DNA of 64,000 nt. Source: Halanaerobiaceae bacterium ANBcell28. Its GTDB lineage: Bacteria; Bacillota; Halanaerobiia; Halanaerobiales; DTU029. The first letter of the stretch is position 1; each line of letters begins with the position of its first letter. Below the pieces are notes generated by a model. That model saw only the letters and a program-made list of their open reading frames with translations. It was not told where the DNA came from and ran no database searches. Of this stretch, positions 33,890 through 42,304 are shown in pieces. A program made the position numbers and the translations under genes. The DNA lies in contig JBBJJH010000006.1 in assembly GCA_037623315.1 (NCBI GenBank), forward strand, positions 104,572 to 168,571, in the 5' to 3' direction.

Positions 33890-34002
33890 TTGACAGAAAA
33901 TAATATATATAGTATTATGAAAATGAAAACCGTTACATATTTTATAAGTTTAATTCATATTAGGTTTACTATTTCTTATCTTTGGAAATGTAAACCGTTA
34001 CA
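33890..34002 (+). promoter_or_regulatory. Sigma-A promoter and twin operators of the LacI-family regulator gene
   Basis: TTGACA (33890-33895), a 17-bp spacer, then TATTAT (33913-33918) form a near-consensus promoter. tgaaaaccgttaca (33924-33937) lies at the expected transcription start. A second copy, tgtaaaccgttaca (33989-34002), ends 15 bp before the start codon and overlaps the leader. The second has perfect TGTAA/TTACA arms. Spacing between the copies is 65 bp. This fits looping autorepression by the encoded LacI-type protein. CcpA binding is less likely because the central CG is shifted by one base from the usual cre pattern. Confidence 0.8.
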
Positions 34003-34016
34003 AGAAGGTGTATTTT

Positions 34017-35006
34017 ATGGCAACTATAAGAGATGTAGCTGAGAAAGCAGGGGTTTCTATAGCTACAGTATCAAGAGTGTTAAACAAACAATCAGCTGTT
34101 AAACCCTCTACTAAAGTAAAAGTAGAAAAAGCAATTAAAGACTTGAATTATCAGCCTAATTATTTAGGTAGAAATTTACGTAGAGCTGAAACAAAACTTA
34201 TATTAGTAGTATTACAAAACATCTCAAATCCTTTTTATGCTAAAGTAGTTAAAGGGATAGAAGATATAGGTCATAAAAATAATTATAATATTATGATATG
34301 TAATACAGATTCAGACCCAACTAGAGAAAGAAGCTATTTAGAATTGCTATTGAATAAGTTGGTTGATGGTGTTATCTTAATGGCACCAGAGATTGAAGCA
34401 GAAGAGCTAGATCAGATAAGTAAAAATTTCCCTCTGGTACAGTGTTGTGAGTACAAAGAAGGAACACAGGCCCCACATATATCTATTGATAATCTTGCTG
34501 CAGGATATACAGCTATATCCCACTTGATAAAATTAGGGCATAATAGGATTGGAATGATAAGTGCTTCTAATAGATTATTATCTGCTATACAAAGAGAAAA
34601 AGGTTATAAGAAAGCATTACTTGATGCTGGAATAGAATTTGATACAGATTTAATAAAGTATGGTAGTTATGGATTTAATGGTGGATTAAGGGCAGCTAAA
34701 GAGCTTTTGAATATGGATAAAAGCCCAACAGCTATCTTTACTATTTCAGATATAACTGCTATTGGAGCAATAAAGGCGATTAAGGAAAAAGGACTTAAAG
34801 TTCCTGATGATATAGCAGTCATTGGATTTGACAATACAAGTATAGCTTCTATGTATGATCCACAGTTAACAACTATTGCACAACCCAGGTATGATCTTGG
34901 TAGAATTTCTATGGAAATTTTATTAGATATAATTAATAATGAGGATGTATCATCAAAAGAAGTTTATCTAGAGCATGAATTAGTAATTAGAAAATCAACA
35001 TTCTAG
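34017..35006 (+). CDS. LacI-family transcriptional regulator
   Basis: 329 residues: N-terminal HTH TIRDVAEKAGVSIATVSRVL with the hinge NYQPNYLGRNLRR, then a periplasmic-binding-protein-like effector domain (LVVLQNISNPFYAKVVKGIE, DGVILMAPEIE, IGFDNTSIASMYDPQLTTI). ATG 34017 has AAGGTG 7 nt upstream and gives the standard M-A-T-I-R-D start; GTG 34008 overlaps that site. It probably senses a sugar and controls itself and the dehydrogenase/TIM-barrel genes downstream, 120 bp away across a small repeat. No obvious operator copy is seen directly before those genes. Confidence 0.93.
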   Translation: MATIRDVAEKAGVSIATVSRVLNKQSAVKPSTKVKVEKAIKDLNYQPNYLGRNLRRAETKLILVVLQNISNPFYAKVVKGIEDIGHKNNYNIMICNTDSDPTRERSYLELLLNKLVDGVILMAPEIEAEELDQISKNFPLVQCCEYKEGTQAPHISIDNLAAGYTAISHLIKLGHNRIGMISASNRLLSAIQREKGYKKALLDAGIEFDTDLIKYGSYGFNGGLRAAKELLNMDKSPTAIFTISDITAIGAIKAIKEKGLKVPDDIAVIGFDNTSIASMYDPQLTTIAQPRYDLGRISMEILLDIINNEDVSSKEVYLEHELVIRKSTF

Positions 35007-35009
35007 TAA

Positions 35010-35083
35010 CTCAACTTTCGGAGAAAAAAATAAGACTATTTTTAGAAGACATTCTATTATTTATAGTTCACTTCGAAAGTATT
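35010..35083. repeat. Miniature inverted repeat (family A-type ends)
   Basis: ctcaactttcggag at 35010-35023 faces cttcgaaagt at 35071-35080; the ends pair with one mismatch over ten bases around a ~47-bp AT-rich core. It starts five bases after the stop codon of the LacI gene. Confidence 0.5.
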
Positions 35084-35126
35084 ATTAATAAGCTAAAAGT
35101 AAATCAATCAAACAGGAGGAATTAAA

Positions 35127-36224
35127 ATGAGTGAAAAGAAAAAAGTTGGAATTATAGGTTGTGGAGGAATTGCCAATGGGAAGCATATGCCTGCTATTGC
35201 AAAGATTAAGGAAGTTGAAATGGTAGCTTTCTGTGATCTTGTTAAAGAAAGAGCTGAAAAGGCTGCTAGTAAATATGGAGTGGAAGATGCAAAGATATAT
35301 GTGGATTATAAAGAGATGCTAAAAGATAAGAGTATTGATGTGGTTCATGTATTAACACCTAATGACTCTCATTCACCTATTACTGTTGCTGCTCTAGAAA
35401 CTGGTAAAGATGTTATGTGTGAAAAACCTATGGCTAAAACTGCTGAGGGTGCACGAAAAATGGTAGAGGCAGCTAAAAAAACTGGTCGTAAGTTAAGTAT
35501 AGGTTATCAGAATAGATTTCGCTCAGATTCACAATATCTATATAATGCATGTAAGGCTGGAGAGTTAGGAAATATTTATTTTGCTAAAGCTCATGCTATT
35601 AGACGTGCTGCTGTTCCTACCTGGGGAGTTTTTCTTGATGATGAAGCACAGGGTGGTGGACCTCTTATTGATATAGGGACACATGCACTGGATTTGACTT
35701 TATGGCTAATGGATAATTATAGGCCTAAATATGTAGTTGGTACTACTTATAGAGAACTGGCTGAAAATAAGGAAAAGGCAGAAGCTAATGCTTGGGGTCC
35801 ATGGGATACTGATGAATATACAGTTGAGGATTCTGCTTTTGGCTTTGTAGTTATGGAAAATGGAGCTACAGTAATATTGGAGTCTAGTTGGGCACTGAAT
35901 TCTCTTGATGTTGGTGAAGCTAGAACCACATTATGTGGTAGTGAGGCTGGAGCAGATATGCGTGATGGATTAAGAATTAACGGACAAAAATATGGTAGAC
36001 ATTATGTAGAAAAGCCTGAAATGAAAAAAGGAGGAGTAGATTTTTATGATGGTGAATCTATGTCTCCTGCAGATTTAGAAGCAAGAGTTTTTTATGATGC
36101 AGTACTAGAAGACAAAGAATTAGTAGTTACTCCAGAACAGGCTCTTGTAGTAACAGAAATTCTTGAGGCTATTTACGAATCTGCAAAAACAGGAAAACCT
36201 GTATATTTCAACGGACGTTCATAA
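35127..36224 (+). CDS. Gfo/Idh/MocA-family oxidoreductase 1
   Basis: NAD(P)-dependent sugar dehydrogenase, 365 residues. The Rossmann start is KVGIIGCGGIANGKHMPAIA. The catalytic Lys is in CEKPMAKTAEGA (about residue 97). YQNRFRSDSQ is followed by the active-site motif GGGPLIDIGTHALDLTLWL, with both the Asp and the His of the D-x-G-x-H pattern. AACAGGAGG precedes the ATG. First enzyme of the sugar island. By family it could oxidise a ring hydroxyl of a sugar, glycoside, inositol or derivative. Confidence 0.9.
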   Translation: MSEKKKVGIIGCGGIANGKHMPAIAKIKEVEMVAFCDLVKERAEKAASKYGVEDAKIYVDYKEMLKDKSIDVVHVLTPNDSHSPITVAALETGKDVMCEKPMAKTAEGARKMVEAAKKTGRKLSIGYQNRFRSDSQYLYNACKAGELGNIYFAKAHAIRRAAVPTWGVFLDDEAQGGGPLIDIGTHALDLTLWLMDNYRPKYVVGTTYRELAENKEKAEANAWGPWDTDEYTVEDSAFGFVVMENGATVILESSWALNSLDVGEARTTLCGSEAGADMRDGLRINGQKYGRHYVEKPEMKKGGVDFYDGESMSPADLEARVFYDAVLEDKELVVTPEQALVVTEILEAIYESAKTGKPVYFNGRS

Positions 36225-36310
36225 ACATTTAACAGTGAAAACTTCATGCTTATTAGGATTGCTGTATTAGTGAATAAAATAAATATATTAGAGTGAGGAG
36301 CTGCTAAAAA

Positions 36311-37276
36311 ATGAAATTAGGTGTTTTAACTGTATTGATGAATGATAGAAGTTTAGAGGAGACTTTACAGTATTTAAGTGAAAAAGGAGTGCAGGCAGTA
36401 GAGATAGGAACTGGGGGGTTTCCTGGTAAAAGCCATGCAGATCCTGATATCTTATTAAATGACAATACGAAATTAGAGAAATTTACAGATCTTTTTAATA
36501 AATATAATATAGAAATTAGTGCTTTGAGTTGTCATGGCAATCCAGTACATCCACAAAAAGAGATTGCTGTTGCAGCCCATGAAGATTTTGAAAAAACAGT
36601 ATTGCTGGCTGAAAAATTAGGATTAGACAGAGTTATTACATTTTCTGGATGTCCAGGAGGATCTCCAGAAGCAAAATATCCTAATTGGGTTACTTGTCCA
36701 TGGCCTGATGATTTTGGAGAGATTCTTGATTATCAGTGGAATGAGGTTCTAATTCCTTATTGGAAGAAAACAGCTGCATATGCTCAGAAACATGGAGTTA
36801 ATAAGATCTGTTTGGAAATGCATCCTGGTTTTTGTGTTTATAATCCTGAAACCATGTTGAAATTAAGAGAAGCAGTAGGAGAAGTCATGGGTGCTAACTT
36901 TGATCCTAGTCATCTTATTTGGCAAGGCATTGATATCGTGGCAGCTATTAGAGAATTAGGGGATGCAATCTATCATTTCCATGCAAAAGATACCAAAATT
37001 GATGAGATTAATACAGCTGTTAATGGTGTTTTAGATACCAAACATTATGGAGATGAAATTAATCGTTCATGGGTATTTAGAAGTGTTGGCTATGGAAATG
37101 GTTATCAATATTGGAAGGACATCGTAAGTAATCTTCGTATGGTAGGCTATGATGATGTTTTAAGTATTGAACATGAAGATAGTCTGATGTCAAGTACTGA
37201 AGGATTAAATAAAGCTATTGATTTTCTAAAAGAAGTTCTAATTTTTGAAGATACTGGAGAAATGTTCTGGGCTTAG
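36311..37276 (+). CDS. Sugar phosphate isomerase/epimerase-like TIM barrel 1
   Basis: 321 residues of the xylose-isomerase-like (AP_endonuc_2) fold: KLGVLTVLMNDRSLEETLQY, VEIGTGGFPG, SALSCHGNPVHP, ICLEMHPGFCVYNPETM (metal Glu), GANFDPSHLIWQGIDIV (Asp, His), IYHFHAKDTKI (His) and LSIEHEDSLM (Glu). The full set of metal ligands is visible. Members isomerise, epimerise or dehydrate keto-sugars and commonly accompany Gfo/Idh/MocA dehydrogenases. It lies 86 bp after dehydrogenase 1. Confidence 0.9.
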   Translation: MKLGVLTVLMNDRSLEETLQYLSEKGVQAVEIGTGGFPGKSHADPDILLNDNTKLEKFTDLFNKYNIEISALSCHGNPVHPQKEIAVAAHEDFEKTVLLAEKLGLDRVITFSGCPGGSPEAKYPNWVTCPWPDDFGEILDYQWNEVLIPYWKKTAAYAQKHGVNKICLEMHPGFCVYNPETMLKLREAVGEVMGANFDPSHLIWQGIDIVAAIRELGDAIYHFHAKDTKIDEINTAVNGVLDTKHYGDEINRSWVFRSVGYGNGYQYWKDIVSNLRMVGYDDVLSIEHEDSLMSSTEGLNKAIDFLKEVLIFEDTGEMFWA

Positions 37277-37347
37277 TATCTAGTATGTAAATAAATATTG
37301 TCACGTATATATCAGATATAAATAGAGCTATAATGGAGGAATTAAAT

Positions 37348-38373
37348 ATGTCAAAATACAGAGTAGGGATTATTGGCTGTGGGAATATCTTTCCCATGCA
37401 TGCTGTATCAGTAAAAGAACTTGAATGTGCAGAGTTAGTGGCTGTTTGCGATAATAAAGAGGAAAGGGCAAAGGCGAAAGCAAAAGAATTTGCTGTAGAT
37501 TTTTATCTTGATTATAAGGAAATGATAGATCAAGCAAATTTAGATGTAGTTCATATTTGTACTCCTCATTATCTTCATGCAGAAATGGCTATCTATGCCT
37601 GTAAAGCTGGAGTTAATGTCTTAACAGAAAAACCAATGTCTATTAAATTAGAAGATGCAGAGGATATGGTGAAAGCTGCTAAAGAAAATGATGTCACTTT
37701 AGGGGTTATCTTTCAAAATCGTTATAACCCTGGTTCTATTTTAATTAAAGAAACCCTAGAGTCAGGTGCTCTTGGTAAGGTACTGTCTGCTAAATTAGCT
37801 GTTACCTGGGATCGTTCTGATGAATATTATAGCAATAGTGATTGGAAAGGCACCTGGGAAAAAGAAGGCGGTGGTGTTGTAATAGATCAGGCTATTCATA
37901 CTATGGATCTATTACGTTGGTTTGTTGATGATGAAATATCATATGTTGAAGCAAATATCGGAAATAGAGCACATGAAATAATTGAAGTTGAAGATTCGGC
38001 AGAGGGTGTAATAAAATATAAAAATGGTACAGTTACAGGGTTCTATACTATAAACTACTATAGTTACAATGCCCCAGTAGAAATAGAACTTCATTGCGAA
38101 AAAGGTATAGCCAAATTGGTATCAGATAATGCTTCAGTTAAATTCAACGACGGCCGAGAGTATATTGCAGGTCCCAATCCTAATGAAACCTTCAATTATG
38201 GTAATGTGAAGAGTTATTGGGGAGTTAGTCATAGTAAACAGATAAATAATTATTACGAATCTATATTAAAAGGTGTTAAGCCTGATCTTACAGGTGATGA
38301 GGCTATAAAGACTCAAAAAATGATTTGTGCAATTTATGATTCTGGTAAAAGTAGAAAAAGAATAAAGTTTTAA
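37348..38373 (+). CDS. Gfo/Idh/MocA-family oxidoreductase 2
   Basis: 341 residues. YRVGIIGCGNIFPMHAVS (Rossmann), VHICTPHYLHAEMAI, LTEKPMSIKLEDAEDM (catalytic Lys), FQNRYNPGS and EGGGVVIDQAIHTMDLLRWF. The active-site Asp and His are retained. It is clearly paralogous to the protein at 42305 (shared GCGNIFP-x-HA, H-I-C-T-P-H-Y and GGGV-x-I-x-QAIHT-x-DL blocks). Start at ATG 37348, 6 nt after GGAGGA. A small inverted repeat follows the stop. Confidence 0.9.
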   Translation: MSKYRVGIIGCGNIFPMHAVSVKELECAELVAVCDNKEERAKAKAKEFAVDFYLDYKEMIDQANLDVVHICTPHYLHAEMAIYACKAGVNVLTEKPMSIKLEDAEDMVKAAKENDVTLGVIFQNRYNPGSILIKETLESGALGKVLSAKLAVTWDRSDEYYSNSDWKGTWEKEGGGVVIDQAIHTMDLLRWFVDDEISYVEANIGNRAHEIIEVEDSAEGVIKYKNGTVTGFYTINYYSYNAPVEIELHCEKGIAKLVSDNASVKFNDGREYIAGPNPNETFNYGNVKSYWGVSHSKQINNYYESILKGVKPDLTGDEAIKTQKMICAIYDSGKSRKRIKF

Positions 38374-38383
38374 TTGATAAGGC

Positions 38384-38465
38384 AACTTTGGAAGTTATAT
38401 ATATTTAGTTTTTATTTAATATATTATATTTGTTTTAAGATTATACTGTTTTAGCTTCGAAAGTT
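38384..38465. repeat. Miniature inverted repeat between dehydrogenase 2 and TIM barrel 2
   Basis: aactttggaag (38384-38394) and cttcgaaagtt (38455-38465) are inverted copies with one mismatch. The ends resemble family A ends and the element at 35010-35083. The core is AT-rich. Confidence 0.45.
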
Positions 38466-38495
38466 ATTTTATCTAGAAAAGAGGAGTGAGTTAAA

Positions 38496-39236
38496 ATGGC
38501 TTTACCTATTGCTTTACAATTATATACTGTGAGAGAAGAGACTAAAAATGATTTTCTTGCTACACTTGAAAAAGTAGCGGAGTTAGGTTATCAAGGCGTA
38601 GAATTTGCTGGTTTTGGAGATATTGATGCTAGTGTAATGAAAGCACATCTTGACCGTTTGGGACTTAAGGCAGTCGGAAGTCATACAGCAATTGATCTTT
38701 TAGAAAATGAACTGGATGATGTTATTAATTATAACTTAACAATCGGAAACTCTTACATTACTGTTCCATATGCAGAATATAAAAGCAAAGAAGATTTTTT
38801 AAGTATGGCTGAAAAGTTAAATGAATGGGGTAATATTCTTAAAGAAAAGGGTTTGACTTTGTGTTACCATAATCATGATCAGGAATTTGAAGCCTTTGAT
38901 GGTGAGTATGGACTTGATTTAATGTATGAGAATGTTGATTCAGATTTGCTCAAGGTTGAGTTGGATATATACTGGGTTAAAAAAGCTGCTCTTGATCCAG
39001 TAGATTATCTTTCTAAATATAGCCAGAGGACTCCTTTAGTACATTTAAAGGATATGGATGCCGAAACAGGTGTTTTTGCTGAAGTTGGAGAAGGTGTTAT
39101 TGATATTCAGGCAATTATAAAGCAGGCGAATAAAGGTGCTGCTGAGTGGTTGATTGTAGAACAGGATATTTGTCAGAGACCTGCTCTTGAAAGTATTGAA
39201 ATTAGTATAAACAATTTAAAAAAGATGGACATTTAA
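38496..39236 (+). CDS. Sugar phosphate isomerase/epimerase-like TIM barrel 2
   Basis: 246 residues: IALQLYTVREETKNDFLATL, YQGVEFAGFGDID, LTLCYHNHDQEF, VELDIYWVKKAALDPV, VHLKDMDAE and LIVEQDICQRPA. It is paralogous to the barrel at 43381, which shares QLYT-x-RE, YHNH, D-x-YWV and VEQD-x-C. Metal ligands appear complete. It follows dehydrogenase 2 and its stop overlaps the end of the convergent AraC gene by 4 bp. Confidence 0.9.
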   Translation: MALPIALQLYTVREETKNDFLATLEKVAELGYQGVEFAGFGDIDASVMKAHLDRLGLKAVGSHTAIDLLENELDDVINYNLTIGNSYITVPYAEYKSKEDFLSMAEKLNEWGNILKEKGLTLCYHNHDQEFEAFDGEYGLDLMYENVDSDLLKVELDIYWVKKAALDPVDYLSKYSQRTPLVHLKDMDAETGVFAEVGEGVIDIQAIIKQANKGAAEWLIVEQDICQRPALESIEISINNLKKMDI

Positions 39237-40078
39237 AATTTGTTTTTATTTAAAAATTGTATTGGTGATATTCCTACGTTTTTTTTAAAAATTTTATAAA
39301 AATTCGAGTAATCCCCAAAACCTAATTGATTACAGGTTTCTGAACAAGATTTTCCTGTAGATAACATTTCTTTTGCTTTTAGTATTCGTTTATAGGTAAT
39401 GTACTGCATAACTGTAAATCCAGTATTTTTTTTGAAAAGATGGCAAAGATAATACTTACTTAAATAAAACTTATTTTCCAACTTCTTTAATGTGATTTTT
39501 TTATGGAGGTTATTATTAATATAATTAATAATCTCCATAATTTTTTTATCATAATTTTTATTATATACACTTATTTTTTGTTTTTGATAAACTTTGTTTA
39601 CGCAAAGCAATATCTGCAAAAACGTAGTATCGATCATAATTTCTGCTTCAGGTGCGTCTTCGACTATATAGCCTATTAATTCTTTGAATTTACTATCCAA
39701 TTTATTTCCTATTACATCTTTACTATCAAGTAAGTTAGACTTTCCAGTTTTTCTATTTTCAAAACAGTCCAGTAAAGAAAATTTATCATAATTTAATGAT
39801 TTAATATATTTAGGATTAAAATGTACAACAATTCTTTCATATGCCTCATTAGAGTTAAAAACAGGTTTATGTAATTCTTTATTATTAATTAATAGTAAAT
39901 CATTACTTTTTATTTGATAGCCTTGCCCTTCAATATAATATGTGACATCTCCTGAAATAAAGTAATATAATTCATAAGAATCATGGGCATGAATATTATA
40001 CTCTGGACTTTTATAAGAGGTGCTCTGATTTATATTATATTTATTTTCTTTTGAATAATAGATCTTTTCTTTTTTCAT
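39233..40078 (-). CDS. AraC-family transcriptional regulator with cupin sensor
   Basis: 281 residues: an N-terminal cupin-like sensor (HAHDSYELYYFISGDVTYYI) and a C-terminal double HTH (IINYINNNLHKKITLKKLEN, YYLCHLFKKNTGFTVMQYI, GFGDYSNFYKIFKKNVGISP). It should sense a sugar and act on the divergent genes starting at 40430. The minus-strand ATG is preceded by AAGGAGCAGCAA. Very Lys/Asn-rich, like the rest of the region. Confidence 0.92.
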   Translation of the reverse strand: MKKEKIYYSKENKYNINQSTSYKSPEYNIHAHDSYELYYFISGDVTYYIEGQGYQIKSNDLLLINNKELHKPVFNSNEAYERIVVHFNPKYIKSLNYDKFSLLDCFENRKTGKSNLLDSKDVIGNKLDSKFKELIGYIVEDAPEAEIMIDTTFLQILLCVNKVYQKQKISVYNKNYDKKIMEIINYINNNLHKKITLKKLENKFYLSKYYLCHLFKKNTGFTVMQYITYKRILKAKEMLSTGKSCSETCNQLGFGDYSNFYKIFKKNVGISPIQFLNKNKF

Positions 40079-40137
40079 TATTTGCTGCTCCTTAGTATAA
40101 TAGAGTTAATCTTTCTAGAACACTATTAATAACTTTC

Positions 40138-40272
40138 TTTTATCCGATAGCTAACTGCCAGGGTCTGTTTTTTAGGTCATCCTTGAGGCCTAATCAAATA
40201 TGCTCATACTGGAATTATCATTGTGTTTATAATCATAGTTTCCAGTAAGGAAAACTAAGAACTCACTTTATT
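40138..40272. repeat. Family B palindromic repeat, copy 2
   Basis: Left end tatccgatagctaactgcc and right end aactaagaactcacttta are the inverted counterparts of the ends of the copy at 2171-2456. The inner ggcctaatcaaatatg and gtttataatca are direct matches to 2245-2293. It lies in the 351-bp gap 40079-40429 between the AraC gene and the next operon. The remainder of that gap is AT-rich, presumed promoter sequence (agaggaggaag is the ribosome region). Confidence 0.7.
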
Positions 40273-40429
40273 ATACAGCAATATTTGCAATATATAAAGC
40301 AAAAATAGCAAAGCTTTTTGACAATAGATAAATTATAATTAGGATAAGAGCTAATTATAATAATTTAATCATATTTAATTATTAAAGACTTTGCTTATAA
40401 TTTTGAGTTTAGTATGAGGAGGAAGATAT

Positions 40430-41038
40430 ATGTATTTTACTGGTTTTGCTGATGAAGTAAGCGGAAATCTTGATATGCAAATTAAAGCTACTAAAGAACT
40501 GGGGTGGAAGTATATAGAAGCAAGAAATATAGCTGGAGAAAATCTTACTGATATTTCTGATAGTAAATTTGAGGAAGTTTTTGAGAAACTGCGGAAATCT
40601 GGTATAAAAGTAAATTGTTTTGGTAGTGCTGTAGCTAACTGGGGTAAAAATCCAGCTGATGAGAAAGATTTTGAGGAAAGTCTTAAGGCTTTAAAAAGGG
40701 CAATACCTAGAATGAAAAAGCTTGGTACAAAAATGATAAGAGGTATGAGCTTTGGGATTCCTAAGAAGTTTGATCTTGAAGATAGCATTGAAATGGAAAA
40801 GAATATCATAGAGAAGATGAAGTTTTTGATAAACTTATGTGAAGAAGCAGAAATATATTATTTGCATGAGAATTGTATGAATTATTTTTCTCAGTCATAT
40901 GCACATATGGATAGGATGATGGAAGAAATTGATTCTCCATTTTTTAAAGTAGTCTTTGATACAGGTAATCCTGTTTTTTCCGATAACATGATGGGTGAGA
41001 CTCCATATCAAAAGCAGGATACGTGGGAATTATGCTAA
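40430..41038 (+). pseudogene. Sugar isomerase/epimerase-like TIM barrel 3, C-terminally truncated
   Basis: 202 residues instead of about 275. The N-terminal two-thirds read well: YFTGFADEVSGNLDMQIKAT, YIEARNI, YYLHENCMNYF (metal Glu), and KVVFDTGNPVFSDNMMGE (Asp). The frame then stops after KQDTWELC, where relatives continue with a further His-containing strand and a final Glu. The bases after the stop are already the ribosome site of the next gene (CAGGAGG), so the missing part was deleted rather than frameshifted. With two metal ligands lost it is probably inactive unless it works as a partner subunit. Confidence 0.75.
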
Positions 41039-41058
41039 TTATTCAGGAGGTAGAAAAT

Positions 41059-42219
41059 ATGGATAAAGTAAAGATTGGAATAATTGGAATTGGCAATATG
41101 GGAACAAGTCATGCTAGGAATCTTCTGGCTGCTAAAGTTGCTGGAGGGGAGTTGCATGCTGTCTGTGATACAGATCCAGATAGATTAGAATGGGCAAAGA
41201 AAGAGTTAGGAGAAGATGTAAAAAGATATGAGAATCATGATGATTTTTTTGCTGATGATGAACTGGATGCTGTAATTATTGCTACTCCTCACTATGATCA
41301 TCCACCATTAGCTATTAAAGCTTTTGAAAATGATCTACATGTGTTGGTAGAAAAGCCAGCTGGTGTATATACTAAGCAGGTTCGAGAAATGAATGAGGCT
41401 TCTGAAAAAAGTGATAAAGTCTTCTGTATTATGTACAATCAACGTACTAATCCACTATTTCAGAAGCTTAAAGATTTAATAGAATCTGGAGAACTTGGTG
41501 AAATTAAAAGGACAAACTGGATTATTACCAATTGGTATCGTTCACAAAGCTATTTTGATTCAGGTGGTTGGAGAGCAAGTTGGGAAGGTGAAGGTGGAGG
41601 TACTTTGCTTAATCAAAATCCTCATAATCTTGATCTCTGGCAGTGGACCTGTGGTATGCCAGTTCGTGTTCGTGCTTTTTGTCATTTTGGGAAATATCAT
41701 GATATTGAGGTTGAAGATGATGTTACAGCATATGTTGAATATGAGAATGGGGCTACGGGTGTCTATATAACTTCAACTGCTGATGCTCCGGGAACTAATC
41801 GACTGGAGGTTACAGGGGATAGGGGTAAAATTGTAATAGAAGATAATAAATTAAGCTTCTGGCGTTTACGTACTCCAGAAAGAGAGTTTAATAAAAACTA
41901 TAAAGGTGGTTTTGGTCAGCCTGAATGCTGGAAATGTGATGTTCCTGTTCATGGTAAAGAGACTGCCCATCTTGGTATTATGAATGATTGGCTTGATTCT
42001 ATCTTGAATGGCACTGAGTTGCTTGCGCCTGGAGTTGAAGGTATAAAGGGTTTGATGATCTCAAATGCAATGTACCTTTCAAGCTGGAATGATGACTGGA
42101 TTTATATGCCTATTGATGAAGATTTATTTTATGAAAAACTTCAGGAAAAAATAAAAAATTCAAATTTTGAAAAAAAGGATGTTGGAAATAAGGCACTTGA
42201 TGTATCTGGAACTCATTAA
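41059..42219 (+). CDS. Gfo/Idh/MocA-family oxidoreductase 3
   Basis: 386 residues, the longest of the four. VKIGIIGIGNMGTSHARNLL, AVIIATPHYDHPPLAI, VLVEKPAGVYTKQVREM (catalytic Lys), YNQRTNPLF and EGEGGGTLLNQNPHNLDLWQ. The usual active-site Asp is replaced by Asn (L-N-Q-N-P-H) but the His remains, as in a distinct subfamily. ATG 41059 follows CAGGAGG; an in-frame upstream start at 41023 is only read-through from the truncated gene before it. Confidence 0.9.
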   Translation: MDKVKIGIIGIGNMGTSHARNLLAAKVAGGELHAVCDTDPDRLEWAKKELGEDVKRYENHDDFFADDELDAVIIATPHYDHPPLAIKAFENDLHVLVEKPAGVYTKQVREMNEASEKSDKVFCIMYNQRTNPLFQKLKDLIESGELGEIKRTNWIITNWYRSQSYFDSGGWRASWEGEGGGTLLNQNPHNLDLWQWTCGMPVRVRAFCHFGKYHDIEVEDDVTAYVEYENGATGVYITSTADAPGTNRLEVTGDRGKIVIEDNKLSFWRLRTPEREFNKNYKGGFGQPECWKCDVPVHGKETAHLGIMNDWLDSILNGTELLAPGVEGIKGLMISNAMYLSSWNDDWIYMPIDEDLFYEKLQEKIKNSNFEKKDVGNKALDVSGTH

Positions 42220-42304
42220 TTACTTGATTAGCAAATAAGTTGATTCTGGGAAATATTTGGAATAGGAGCTTAGTACCAGGACAGAAGTTAAAGGAGAATG
42301 AAAT

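Noticed and set aside
33924..34002. CcpA catabolite-repression sites instead of LacI operators
   Set aside because: The central C-G step is displaced by one base from the cre consensus, and both copies sit on the LacI-family gene's own promoter.
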